64,000 nucleotides of DNA from assembly GCF_000331005.1 (NCBI RefSeq), contig NZ_AEJB01000123.1, positions 1 to 64,000 of the forward strand, in the 5' to 3' direction. The notes beneath the pieces are model-generated. The model had not been told where the DNA came from and did no database searches. It saw nothing but the letters and a program-made list of their open reading frames with translations. Source of the stretch: Streptomyces turgidiscabies Car8 (GTDB lineage Bacteria > Actinomycetota > Actinomycetes > Streptomycetales > Streptomycetaceae). The position numbers and the translations under genes were made by a program. Below, piece by piece: positions 52,893-60,773 of this stretch (positions are counted from its first letter, which is position 1; every line of letters starts with the position of its first letter).

Positions 52893-54028
52893 CCGACTTC
52901 ACCAGTCGACGGCGACTCCTCGCCACCGGAGCGGGCGCCGCGCTCGGCCTCGGCACGCTCGGCTCCACCGCACCCCCCGCTGCGGCCGCCCCCGCCCCCG
53001 CCTCGTGGGGCTCCCACGCCGAGGAGACCAGGACTCTCGACGAACTGTATGAGGACGCCGTCGCCGAGGGCGGCAAGCTCGTGATCTACGCGGGCGGCGA
53101 CCTCGCCAACTCGGGCAGCGGCGCCGGCGCCCGGACCGCCTTCCGCCAGCGGTTCCCGCAGATCGACCTCGACCTCATCGTGGACTACAGCAAGTACCAC
53201 GACGTCCGCGTGGACAACCAGCTCGCGACCGAGACCCTGGTCGCCGACCTGGTTCAGTTGCAGACGCTGCAGGACTTCACCCGCTGGAAGCGCCAGGATC
53301 GGCTGCTGCGCTACAAGCCCGCCGGCTTCAGCAAGCTGCACAAGAAGTTCAGGGACCCGGACGGCGCCTGGGTGGCCGGTATGGTCATCGCCTTCAGCTA
53401 CCTGTACGACGTGGCGGCGGCCGGAACCGACGCGCCGCAGACGCCGCTGGACCTGGTCGACCCGCGCTGGAAGGGCGCCATCGCCTCCTCCTACCCGCAC
53501 GACGACGACGCGGTGCTCTACCTCTTCGCCCTCTACGCCAGGACCTACGGCTGGGACTGGGTGGCCGGCTTCGCCGCCCAGCAGCCGCAGTTCGCCCGCG
53601 GCTCCTTCTCCCCCGGCACCGCGGTCACCAACAAGGAGAAGGTCATAGGCGTCGGCACGGGCGGCAACCCGCTCGCCACCAGCCCGAACCGCTGGATGAT
53701 GACCGACGGGCACCCCTTCATGGCGTGGGGACAGCGGCTCGCCATCATGAAGCAGGCCGCCAACCCCACGGCGGCCAAGCTCTACCTCAACTGGCAGCTG
53801 TCCACCGAGCGTCAGACCTCCAACAACTGGTCGGTGCGCACGGACATCGCGCCGCCCACCGGCCTCAAGCCGATCTGGGAGTATCCGAACGCCAACGTGG
53901 ACGGGTTTCCCCGCTTCATGGAGGACCGGGCCCAGGTCGAGCAGCTGAAGCAGACCTTCGCCCTCTACTTCGGCGAGGTCAAGGGCGACCCGACACCCGG
54001 CTGGCCCGGTCTGCACCCGGGCGCCTGA
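52889..54028 (+). CDS. Tat-exported extracellular solute-binding protein (Fe(III)/class 2 type)
   Basis: A 379-residue binding protein with a twin-arginine signal (TSRRRLLATGAGAALGLGTLG). The mature part follows the class 2 periplasmic fold seen in iron(III), thiamine and polyamine binders: GGKLVIYAGGD, then FRQRFPQIDLDLIVDYSKYHD, AIASSYPHDDDAVLYLF and GHPFMAWGQRLAIMKQA. Ligand unknown. No permease or ATPase gene is next to it, so it is an orphan or a remnant of a transporter. It sits in a rearranged zone between the RiPP cluster and the catabolic island. Confidence 0.78.
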   Translation: MTDFTSRRRLLATGAGAALGLGTLGSTAPPAAAAPAPASWGSHAEETRTLDELYEDAVAEGGKLVIYAGGDLANSGSGAGARTAFRQRFPQIDLDLIVDYSKYHDVRVDNQLATETLVADLVQLQTLQDFTRWKRQDRLLRYKPAGFSKLHKKFRDPDGAWVAGMVIAFSYLYDVAAAGTDAPQTPLDLVDPRWKGAIASSYPHDDDAVLYLFALYARTYGWDWVAGFAAQQPQFARGSFSPGTAVTNKEKVIGVGTGGNPLATSPNRWMMTDGHPFMAWGQRLAIMKQAANPTAAKLYLNWQLSTERQTSNNWSVRTDIAPPTGLKPIWEYPNANVDGFPRFMEDRAQVEQLKQTFALYFGEVKGDPTPGWPGLHPGA

Positions 54029-54348
54029 CCCCCAACAGAATGCGAGACCGTCCCACGGCCGCTGCCCTCGACACGGACACGTGGGTATGACCCGCTGCTC
54101 TTCTTCACCTGGAGAGTGCTTCTTTCCTTGCAGCTGACAGGACCCTCGACAAGTCCCACCGTTGCAGGTCAGCAGCACTCTCCAGTTATTTGATCAAGGC
54201 CCGGACAGGCCCGCTCACTAAAGCGCGAGGCCAGGAGCCGCCCCGGCGATCATGCAGCTCCGTGACACCTGATGGTGAGTCCTGCGATTCCCGTCGGTTG
54301 CTGCTGTCACGTAGGCGCGCGTGCCGGTGCGGACCCGGTCAGTCGGCG
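54029..54348. other. Gene-free gap with inverted-repeat element
   Basis: Between the binding-protein stop and the truncated oxidoreductase no coding frame is convincing. The only structure is the 77-bp element at 54109-54185 and the palindrome TTGATCAA just after it (54188-54195). Confidence 0.5.
54109..54185. repeat. 77-bp element with perfect 12-bp terminal inverted repeats
   Basis: CTGGAGAGTGCT (54109-54120) and AGCACTCTCCAG (54174-54185) match perfectly as inverted repeats 53 bases apart. A nested pair GCTGAC (54133-54138) and GTCAGC (54168-54173) abuts the right arm, and GGAC/GTCC lies inside. It could fold into a long branched RNA hairpin as terminator for the binding-protein gene, or be the ends of a miniature mobile element. 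Confidence 0.5.
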
Positions 54349-54920
54349 TCGGGCCTCTGCTCTGCCGGTCGCCGGGGTGGCGGCGCTGCGTTCGCTGCGG
54401 GCCGCCGGGCTCGGACCGGACAAGCGGGTGTTGGTCACCGGCGCCTCCGGCGGGGTCGGCCGGTTCGCCGTCCAGCTGGCGGCGCGGGCCGGTGCCCATG
54501 TGATCGCGTCCGTAGGCTCGACCGCCCGCGGGGAGGGGCTGGCCGAGGCCGGCGCCGACGAGGTTCTGATCGGACTGGAGGGACTTGAGCGACCGGTCGA
54601 CGTAGTGATCGACAACGTCGGCGGCCCCCAACTCGTCCTGGCATGGAACCTGCTCACTCCGGGAGGCAGCGTGCAGAGCGTCGGCTGGACATCCGGAGAA
54701 CCGGCGGCCTTTCCGCCCTATGCGACCGTCGGCCCGGCCAAGTCGCTGACCTCCTTCGTCATCGAAGGAGATGCCGGCGCGGACCTGGCCGTTCTCACCG
54801 AACTGGCCGCAGAGGGGGCCCTCAGCGTCGAGATCGGCCGGCAAGGATCCTGGGACCGCTTCGAGGAAGCGGCCGAGGCGCTTGGCGGACGTCGGATCTC
54901 CGGAAAGGCAGTCCCGGAGG
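54349..54920 (+). pseudogene. N-terminally truncated quinone-oxidoreductase/zinc-type dehydrogenase remnant
   Basis: The frame encodes the back two-thirds of a medium-chain reductase: ALPVAGVAALRSLRAAG, the NADP motif VTGASGGVGRFAVQLAARAG, VDVVIDNVGG and LGGRRISGKAV, which is normally only a few residues from the end. The N-terminal catalytic GroES-like part is missing, and the frame runs on into unrelated sequence after 54912 instead of stopping. Upstream, no ribosome site or start fits. A broken gene is the best reading. Confidence 0.7.
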
Positions 54921-55125
54921 TAGCGTCCGGTCAGATGCAGGACCGCGTTGTTGCCGGCCAGGACTCCGGAATCGGTGGTTCCCGGCCCATTGGTCATGCA
55001 CACGTGCAGACCACCGACTGGGCCGGGTCCGCCGCGAGCCGGCGCCGTCGCGCCGGCGGAGGACGGCTGCCGTGCAGGGCACTCGGTTCGAGAGGCCCTG
55101 TCCGGGTCAAGGACCCCGGTGCGGA

Positions 55126-56511
55126 TCAGGTCGGCTCCGGCAAGGAGCGCGCTGTCCCCTCTGTGCTCATGCGTCCGACCGGTGCCGCATCGCCGGACGC
55201 TCGGGGGATCAGTCCGATCAGTGCCGCACCGATGAGGCCGGGTACCGCGAGGGCGTAGAAGTTCCACTGGTACGCCAGCCCCGCCCCGATGATGAGTCCG
55301 AGCAGAGGTGGCGCGAGCATCGAGCCGAGGCGGCCGAAGCCCAGCGCCCACCCGAGTGCCGTGGCGCTCATCCGTACCGGATAGTGCTTGGAGACATAGG
55401 CGAGGACGAACGTCTGGGTTCCCATCGCGCCGACACCCCCCAGCGCGACGGCCGCGTACAGCACCGCCGTGGGCAGTCGCAGACTGAGGAGCACCACGGC
55501 CGCGCCGGCCAGGAGGGACGTGGCGACGATGACCGGCTTCGAGCCGAGCCGGTCGGCGGCCAGGGAGATGAGGAGTTGGCCGACGACGGCCCCGATGTTG
55601 AACATGAGGAGGAAGCCGAGTGCCGACCCGGAGGAGTACCCGGCCCGGCGCATGATCTCCGGGAGCCAGGTGTTGTACCCGTAGATCATGAACAGGCACA
55701 GGCACGACATGACCAGGAAGCAGAGCGTCGCCACGACGTAGTTCCGCGAGAACAGGGCCTTCACCGGCGACATGCTGTCCGGGCAGGCCGCGGTCGGCGA
55801 CTGGGTCGGCGCCGTCGCGTCCTGCGGTGCGCTCTCGAGGCTGATGTCCCAGCGGTGAGCCGTCTTCTCCGCCTCGGTGTACCGGCCCTTCGCCTGGAGG
55901 AAGACGATCGACTCGGGCAGGTACTTCAGGGCCACGGGCACGATGAGGACCAGCGGGAGAAGCCCGAGCAGGAACATCGCCTGCCAGCCGAACCCTGGGA
56001 TCACCGATATGCCCACGAGTGCGGCGATGATGCCGCCCACGGGAAAGCCGCTGAAGATGATCGCGAAGACCAGGTTGCGTGTTTTCGGGTGCGAGTATTC
56101 ACCGCTGAGGGCACTGGCGGTCGGCAGTACGCCACCGAAGCCGAGGCCCGCGAGGAACCGGAAGAGCGCGAACAGTTCCGGGGACGTCGCGGTCGCGCAC
56201 AGGCCTGTCATCACTGAGCACCAGGTCAGACAGGCGATCAGCGCCTTGCGTCGGCCCAGTACGTCGGTGAGCGTGCCGACGGTCGTGGCTCCGATGAGCA
56301 TGCCGATCAGTGCGATCGAACCGATCAGCCCGGCACCGGCGGGGGTCAGTCCCCACCCGCCTTCGTGCAGCAGGGACGGGATGACAGCGCCGTAGATCAC
56401 GACGTCGTATCCGTCGGCGGCGATGGCGAGCCCGCAGATTGCGAGGACCAGCAGGGTCACCGGAGGCCAGGCGGCCTGGCCGTGACTTCCTCCGCGACTG
56501 TCTTCGAGCAT
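55126..56511 (-). CDS. MFS transporter, aromatic acid:H+ symporter (AAHS) type
   Basis: A 461-residue 12-helix transporter. DGYDVVIYGAVIPSLL in helix 1 and GTLTDVLGRRKALIACLTW in loop 2-3 are AAHS signatures (PcaK, BenK, GenK relatives), with a hydrophilic central loop (about 205-245) and SLAADRLGSKPVIV in the second half. It should import an aromatic acid such as gentisate or hydroxybenzoate, fitting the dioxygenases nearby. ATG 56509-56511 has GAGAGGA upstream; longer readings run into a tandem repeat. Ends close to a remnant zone. Confidence 0.87.
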   Translation of the reverse strand: MLEDSRGGSHGQAAWPPVTLLVLAICGLAIAADGYDVVIYGAVIPSLLHEGGWGLTPAGAGLIGSIALIGMLIGATTVGTLTDVLGRRKALIACLTWCSVMTGLCATATSPELFALFRFLAGLGFGGVLPTASALSGEYSHPKTRNLVFAIIFSGFPVGGIIAALVGISVIPGFGWQAMFLLGLLPLVLIVPVALKYLPESIVFLQAKGRYTEAEKTAHRWDISLESAPQDATAPTQSPTAACPDSMSPVKALFSRNYVVATLCFLVMSCLCLFMIYGYNTWLPEIMRRAGYSSGSALGFLLMFNIGAVVGQLLISLAADRLGSKPVIVATSLLAGAAVVLLSLRLPTAVLYAAVALGGVGAMGTQTFVLAYVSKHYPVRMSATALGWALGFGRLGSMLAPPLLGLIIGAGLAYQWNFYALAVPGLIGAALIGLIPRASGDAAPVGRMSTEGTARSLPEPT

Positions 56512-56584
56512 GGCAATTCCTCTCACGTGGCTTGCGGGTACGGGTTGCTTTCGCCCTTGGAGGTGGCGTGCGTACGTTCGTCGG

Positions 56585-56642
56585 TGCCAGCCGCCGCCCG
56601 ATCGGAGCGGTGCCAGCCGCCGCCCGATCGGAGCGGTGCCAG
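56585..56642. repeat. 26-bp tandem repeat, 2.2 copies
   Basis: The unit starting TGCCAGCCGCCGCCCGATCG and ending GAGCGG occurs at 56585-56610 and again, identical, at 56611-56636, followed by the first six bases at 56637-56642. It lies in the 5' leader of the transporter gene, 74 bases before its start codon. Confidence 0.85.
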
Positions 56643-56732
56643 GGCACGCATGCGGAGGCTCTGGGCACACGCAGCCCATCAGCGAGCGTCGTTGGCGATG
56701 GCCCCAACTGCATCGACTGCGGCTTGTCGCTA

Positions 56733-56744
56733 AGTGTGCACACT
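56733..56744. promoter_or_regulatory. Palindromic operator candidate AGTGTGCACACT
   Basis: A perfect 12-bp palindrome upstream of the AAHS transporter. On the minus strand TTTACA (56759-56754) precedes it by a distance that would place a -10 box at its downstream edge. The core TGTGCACA recurs before the gentisate dioxygenase (63486-63493), and TGTACACA before the extradiol dioxygenase (59692-59699). Confidence 0.5.
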
Positions 56745-56830
56745 ATTAAGCGGCTGTAAAGGCGTTGCGTACGGATGGCGACGCGAAATAGGAGTAAAGG
56801 GTGTGCAGGCTCTGGCACCGCGCGTTAATG

Positions 56831-56838
56831 TGTATGCA
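56831..56838. promoter_or_regulatory. TGTATGCA operator candidate
   Basis: One of a set of TGTATSCA words found in intergenic DNA of the catabolic island (others at 59515, 61702, 61788 and, with one change, 63425). It lies about 320 bases upstream of the transporter start, in a small AT-rich patch. Confidence 0.4.
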
Positions 56839-57380
56839 CAGTGGGCATCCATGGATGTCTTGAGGCATGGTGCCGGAACCGGTGCGGGCCAGCGGTGCCC
56901 GGCCGACGGCTCGGCGAGGCCGGTTCCGATGGCGTCCCGGATCCGAAGCCGGGCACGCCGAACCCGCGCGGACTGTCTCTGCGGGTCCCTGAGGCCACAC
57001 GCCGCGGCACGTGTGACTGGCCGTCCTCGGCGGTAGGCCGCCGCCCTCGTCGTCGCACGGATCTCGTTCCCATGCGACTGCGGTCACCACGGTGGCCGTT
57101 GCGGTTCATCTCGTCGCGATGGCGAGCAGTCGCCGCATGGGAGTCCGGGCATACGCACGACCGGGACGCCGCGACCTGGCGGCGGTCATGGCGCCGACTC
57201 GCTCGACGGAGCGACACCGTCGCCTCCGGTGAACGGCGGCGCGGTTACGGGCGGATGGGGAGCGGCTCGTTGCTTCGTGGCAGCCGCCGAGGCGAGTCGC
57301 GGGCGGTCACCGCCGAATTGCCGGGAGTACCCGGCGGGCACGCCCACTCCCGACGTTCACGATCTGCGCAGGGTGCGAAA

Positions 57381-57436
57381 GGGCTGGTCGGGTCAGCCCT
57401 GATGGCGCCTGCCGGGTGTAAGTCCGGTCAGGCGCC
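57381..57436 (-). terminator. Tandem hairpins after the dehydrogenase gene
   Basis: GGCGCCTG (57404-57411) plus CCGG (57412-57415) pair with CCGG (57424-57427) and CAGGCGCC (57429-57436), a 12-bp stem with one bulged T and an 8-base loop. GGGCTG (57381-57386) and CAGCCC (57394-57399) form a second stem. They lie 26 bases after the dehydrogenase stop on the minus strand. Confidence 0.7.
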
Positions 57437-57461
57437 CTTCACACCATGCGAGCGGGCGCTG

Positions 57462-58577
57462 TTACGCGTCCCAGTCCTCCGGGCGTACGGTGAGCGCCAC
57501 ACGCCCGAGGCTGTTGTCGTCCTCCATGTAACGGTGGGCGTCGGCAGCGCGGGAGATGGGGAACGTCCGGTCGACCACCGCCCGGAAGCCGTTCTCCACC
57601 TGCGTCCACAGTTCCGCCACTGCTGCCGGGTTGCCCGTGCGCACCCCGATGATGCGGTGGCAGTCGGAGTACACACGCCGCAGATCGATCCCCACCTTGC
57701 CGCCGAGGAAGGCGCCCGAGGTGACCACCGCGCCACCTCGGGCCAGGGAGTCGATGGTGGCGTCCCAGACGTCCGGGTCACCGAGGTTGTCGACTGCGAT
57801 GTCGACACCGCGACCTCCGGTGGCCTCGCGTACGCGCTTCACGAAGTCCGGTGCGTTGGTGTCCAGTACGAGGTCGGCTCCCGCCGCGGCCATGGCCGCG
57901 CGCTTGTCCGCCGAGCGGGAGGTCGAGATGACCTTCGCCCCCAGATGCCGGGCGTAGGCGGCCGTGGTGGAGCCGAGTGCGGAGGACGCGCCCTGGACGA
58001 GCACCCAGTGTCCCGGGCGGAGTCCGGCCTGGGTCATCTGGTTGGCGGCGACGGCTCCGAGGAGTGCGAGCGAAGCGGCCATGGCGGCCGGGATACCGTC
58101 CGGAACCCTGTGGACGTTGCGGGCCGGGACCGCGCAGTACTGCGCGTAGGCGCCGGGGCGATGGTTGCCTATGAGTGTCAGTTCGTCACAGACTTCCTCG
58201 CGGCCCTCGGCGCAGTAGGAACACCTGCCGCAGGCGACCGGAGGTATCACCGCCACGCGGTCGCCCACCCGCACCGAGTCCACGCCGGCCCCCAGAGCGG
58301 CGACGGTGCCGGCGTGGTCCGCACCCAGGATGTGGGGTGGATCGATCCTGACGTAGGGATGGTTGCCGGCGCGTGCCGTCAGGTCGAGCAGCCGTCCGAT
58401 ACCGACCGCGGCGACCTGGACGAGGACCTCTCCGGGGCCGGGGTGCGGTGTCTCCACCGTGGCCTGCTCCAGGACCTCGGGCGGTCCGAACCGGCGGAAC
58501 AGCATGGCTCGCATGGTCGCGGTAACCGGCAGGGCCCGCGACCAGCCGAGCTCGGAAAGTGTCAACGTGTCGCTCAT
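57462..58577 (-). CDS. Zinc-type alcohol dehydrogenase (medium-chain reductase)
   Basis: A 371-residue MDR enzyme. The structural zinc site CGRCSYCAEGREEVC is complete, and the nucleotide loop reads QGASSALGSTTAAYARHLGA. The usual catalytic Cys after VAAVGI is replaced (GIGRLLDL), so it may be a reductase rather than a classical alcohol dehydrogenase; ADHAGTV supplies the normal glutamate position as Asp. It overlaps the FAH-family gene by 4 bases (ATGA) and so belongs to the aromatic catabolic operon. Specific substrate unknown. Confidence 0.85.
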   Translation of the reverse strand: MSDTLTLSELGWSRALPVTATMRAMLFRRFGPPEVLEQATVETPHPGPGEVLVQVAAVGIGRLLDLTARAGNHPYVRIDPPHILGADHAGTVAALGAGVDSVRVGDRVAVIPPVACGRCSYCAEGREEVCDELTLIGNHRPGAYAQYCAVPARNVHRVPDGIPAAMAASLALLGAVAANQMTQAGLRPGHWVLVQGASSALGSTTAAYARHLGAKVISTSRSADKRAAMAAAGADLVLDTNAPDFVKRVREATGGRGVDIAVDNLGDPDVWDATIDSLARGGAVVTSGAFLGGKVGIDLRRVYSDCHRIIGVRTGNPAAVAELWTQVENGFRAVVDRTFPISRAADAHRYMEDDNSLGRVALTVRPEDWDA

Positions 58578-59470
58578 GACGCCACCACCCTGTTCTCCAG
58601 GCGGCCGATCCGCTCGATCTCGATGACTATGTCATCCCCGGGAGCCAGGAACTCCCCGCGCGGTACACCGCAGCCGGCCGGGGTACCGGTGAGGATGACG
58701 TCTCCGGGTTCCAGCCGGGTGATGCGGCTGGCCGCCGCTATCACCTCGGGGATCTTCACCATCATCTGGGCGGTGGAGGAGTCCTGCTTGAGCACCCCGT
58801 TGATGCTGAGCTGGATCCGCAGATCCTGCGGGTCGGCGATCTGCCAGGCGGGCACCAGTCCGGGGCCGAGCGGGCAGAAGCCGTCCTGCCCCTTGTGGCC
58901 GACCCAGTCGAACGTGAACGGCTCGGCGACCGGCTTCTCGGACCTGAGCCTGTCCCGGGCGGAGACGTCGTTCGCCACCAGGTAGCCGGCCACGTGGTCC
59001 ATGGCCCGCTCGGGCGCGAGGTCACGGCCGCCGCGGCCGACGACCACACCGAGTTCGGCCTCCCAGTCGACGCGTGCACCCGGGTAGCCGGGCAGCGGCA
59101 CCGGGTCCCCAGGTCCAGTCACGGTGGTCGTCGGCGGCTTGAGGAAGAAGAACGGGTCGCCCAGCTCGTCGGGGCGTTCGCAGCCCATCTCCGCGATGTG
59201 GTCCCAGTAGTTGGCGCCCGCACAGAGCACCTTTCCGGGATACGTCAGCGGCGGAGCCAGCCGCGCGTCCACGACGGTGGCGGACGCTGTCGGCGTCCAG
59301 TCACGGAACTGCGGTGCGAGCGACTCCCATCGGGCCAGCACCTCCATCAGCGTGAGGCCCTCGGTCCCGGGTGGACCCTGGACCACGACTCCGTCGGTGT
59401 ACGCACCGACGGTGACCTTCTCCGAGTCGTCGACCCGGTACTGCACCAGCGACCATTCAGACGGTTTCAT
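58574..59470 (-). CDS. Fumarylacetoacetate hydrolase-family protein
   Basis: A 298-residue enzyme of the FAH family, which hydrolyses C-C bonds of ring-cleavage products or acts as hydratase/decarboxylase. Core motifs: KVLCAGANYWDHIAEMG, FFFLKPPTT, VDWEAELGVVVGRGGRDL (metal Glu pair), GYLVANDVSARD and GDVILTGTPAGCG. It could hydrolyse maleyl- or fumarylpyruvate from gentisate, or process a meta-cleavage product. ATG 59468-59470 has GGAGGG close upstream. First gene of the minus-strand pair, under a promoter with TGGATACA. Confidence 0.88.
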   Translation of the reverse strand: MKPSEWSLVQYRVDDSEKVTVGAYTDGVVVQGPPGTEGLTLMEVLARWESLAPQFRDWTPTASATVVDARLAPPLTYPGKVLCAGANYWDHIAEMGCERPDELGDPFFFLKPPTTTVTGPGDPVPLPGYPGARVDWEAELGVVVGRGGRDLAPERAMDHVAGYLVANDVSARDRLRSEKPVAEPFTFDWVGHKGQDGFCPLGPGLVPAWQIADPQDLRIQLSINGVLKQDSSTAQMMVKIPEVIAAASRITRLEPGDVILTGTPAGCGVPRGEFLAPGDDIVIEIERIGRLENRVVAS

Positions 59471-59514
59471 GTTCCCTCCGGCATGCGGCTCTCGTAGAAG
59501 CTCTCGAACCATAG

Positions 59515-59522
59515 TGGATACA
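59515..59522. promoter_or_regulatory. TGGATACA operator candidate in the FAH promoter
   Basis: Read on the minus strand it is TGTATCCA followed directly by CTATGGT, a likely -10 region, 45 bases before the FAH start. It matches the TGTATSCA set of the island. Confidence 0.5.
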
Positions 59523-59690
59523 CATTGAGAGAGGAAGGGTCGCCTTCTGGGTATATGGCAACCTGCGGCGAGTGCGGTTCGTTGTACTGGTTCCAGCGAG
59601 GGTTCCGAGGTCTGCCGAGTTCAACGCTCGTGGTCCCGACCTCGGGATGGAAAAGCTTTCGTTGGATCCCTGGACGCCCAGCTGGCTCAG

Positions 59691-59699
59691 GTGTACACA
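59691..59699. promoter_or_regulatory. GTGTACACA operator candidate before the extradiol dioxygenase
   Basis: The palindrome GTGTACAC (59691-59698) lies 55 bases upstream of the extradiol dioxygenase ATG in the divergent control region. It differs by one base from the TGTGCACA core found upstream of the transporter and gentisate dioxygenase genes. Confidence 0.45.
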
Positions 59700-59752
59700 C
59701 TTACTGGGTGCCTGTGCGGGATGCGGGGTCACCAGAACAATGAGGAGTGCAC

Positions 59753-60670
59753 ATGTTGCGTGTCAAAGGTCTCTTGCACTACGGACTCCAGGTGCCGTCG
59801 CTCGAAACGGGCGCCGACTTCTACAGCGCGTTCGGACTGGAGGCGGCGGAGCGGGGCAACGCGGTGGTGGTCCGCTGCGACGGCCGGGAGCAGGACCAGA
59901 CGGTGCTGACGGAGGGGCCGGTCAAGCGGCTGCACCACGTGGCGTTCGCGGTGGAGCCGGGTTCGCTCCCCGAGTGGCAGCGCCACCTGGAAGGCGTGGG
60001 TCTGAAGCTGCTGGACGCTCCTGCCGAGGTGCCCGGCGGGCTGTGGTTCCGCGACCATGAGGGGAACCTGGTCAACCTCCGGGACGAGGGGGTCGCCCCC
60101 TGGCGCGAGTTCGGAACCACGGACGTCCGGGACGCCAATGTCGGTGACCGGGTCCGCCGGATCGACCAGGCCCGCTGGGTGAACGCGGGCGAGAAGCCCA
60201 GTCCCCAGCGACTCGGGCACATGCTGATCTTCAGCTCCGATGTGAACGCGTCCGAGGCCTTCTACACCCGCACGCTCGGGCTGCGCCTGTCGGACCGCAT
60301 CATCAACGGCGGGCCCGTCTTCATGAACTCGGGGCCCGGTGACCACCATGTCTTCGGATTCGTCCCGGGAACGCACCCCGGCCTGCATCACTCCAGCTGG
60401 ATGGTCGCCGACATCGACCAGATCGCCATGGGCGCGCGGAACATGGCCTCCGTGGGCTACGCGAAGGGCTGGGGCCTGGGCCGGCACACCCTCGGCTCGA
60501 ACCTCTTCCACTACATCCAGGACCCCTGGGGCAGCTGGATCGAGTACTCCGGGGACATGGACTGCATCACCGAGGACTGGCAGCCGAACGACTGGGACTG
60601 CCCGGCCGCGGTCTGGAGTCCCGAGATGCCGGCCGACTTCATCACCAACCAGGAAGACAAGCCCGTCTGA
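59753..60670 (+). CDS. Extradiol (catechol 2,3-type) dioxygenase, VOC superfamily
   Basis: A 305-residue two-domain type I extradiol dioxygenase that opens catecholic rings beside the hydroxyls. The Fe(II) triad is visible: H156 in LGHMLIFSSD, a His of the pair 212-213 in LHHSSWMVAD and E264 in SWIEYSGDMD. HTLGSN and the Tyr of HYIQDP are the usual second-shell residues. ATG 59753 has GAGGAG five bases upstream; a GTG six bases earlier is less likely. Substrate is probably a substituted catechol such as 2,3-dihydroxybenzoate or a related acid. Faces the FAH operon divergently. Confidence 0.88.
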   Translation: MLRVKGLLHYGLQVPSLETGADFYSAFGLEAAERGNAVVVRCDGREQDQTVLTEGPVKRLHHVAFAVEPGSLPEWQRHLEGVGLKLLDAPAEVPGGLWFRDHEGNLVNLRDEGVAPWREFGTTDVRDANVGDRVRRIDQARWVNAGEKPSPQRLGHMLIFSSDVNASEAFYTRTLGLRLSDRIINGGPVFMNSGPGDHHVFGFVPGTHPGLHHSSWMVADIDQIAMGARNMASVGYAKGWGLGRHTLGSNLFHYIQDPWGSWIEYSGDMDCITEDWQPNDWDCPAAVWSPEMPADFITNQEDKPV

Positions 60671-60773
60671 CCCTGGTCGTGTGACCGCCGGAACCTCACC
60701 GTGCCTGCCGGCTCCATGTCCCTGCCACCCAGACCCGAAGGAACCAGCCCATGCCGAGTCCGGAGAGTTCTTC

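Larger units (their letters stand above)
56512..57461. other. 950-base gene-free region with regulatory motifs and a tandem repeat
   Basis: No frame on either strand looks like a protein. The left part holds a 26-bp tandem repeat (56585-56642), the palindrome AGTGTGCACACT (56733-56744) and an AT-rich stretch with TGTATGCA (56831-56838), together likely the control region of the transporter gene. The right end holds two hairpins that terminate the dehydrogenase operon. Nothing was recognised between about 56850 and 57380; an RNA gene cannot be excluded. Confidence 0.55.

Noticed and set aside
56850-57380. Gene-free stretch tested as a structured RNA or lost gene
   Set aside because: No conserved RNA pattern such as a riboswitch core and no open frame with family motifs could be recognised by eye.
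56841-58985. Very long plus-strand frame of 714 codons
   Set aside because: Antisense to the dehydrogenase and FAH genes, with no domain pattern in its unique first part.
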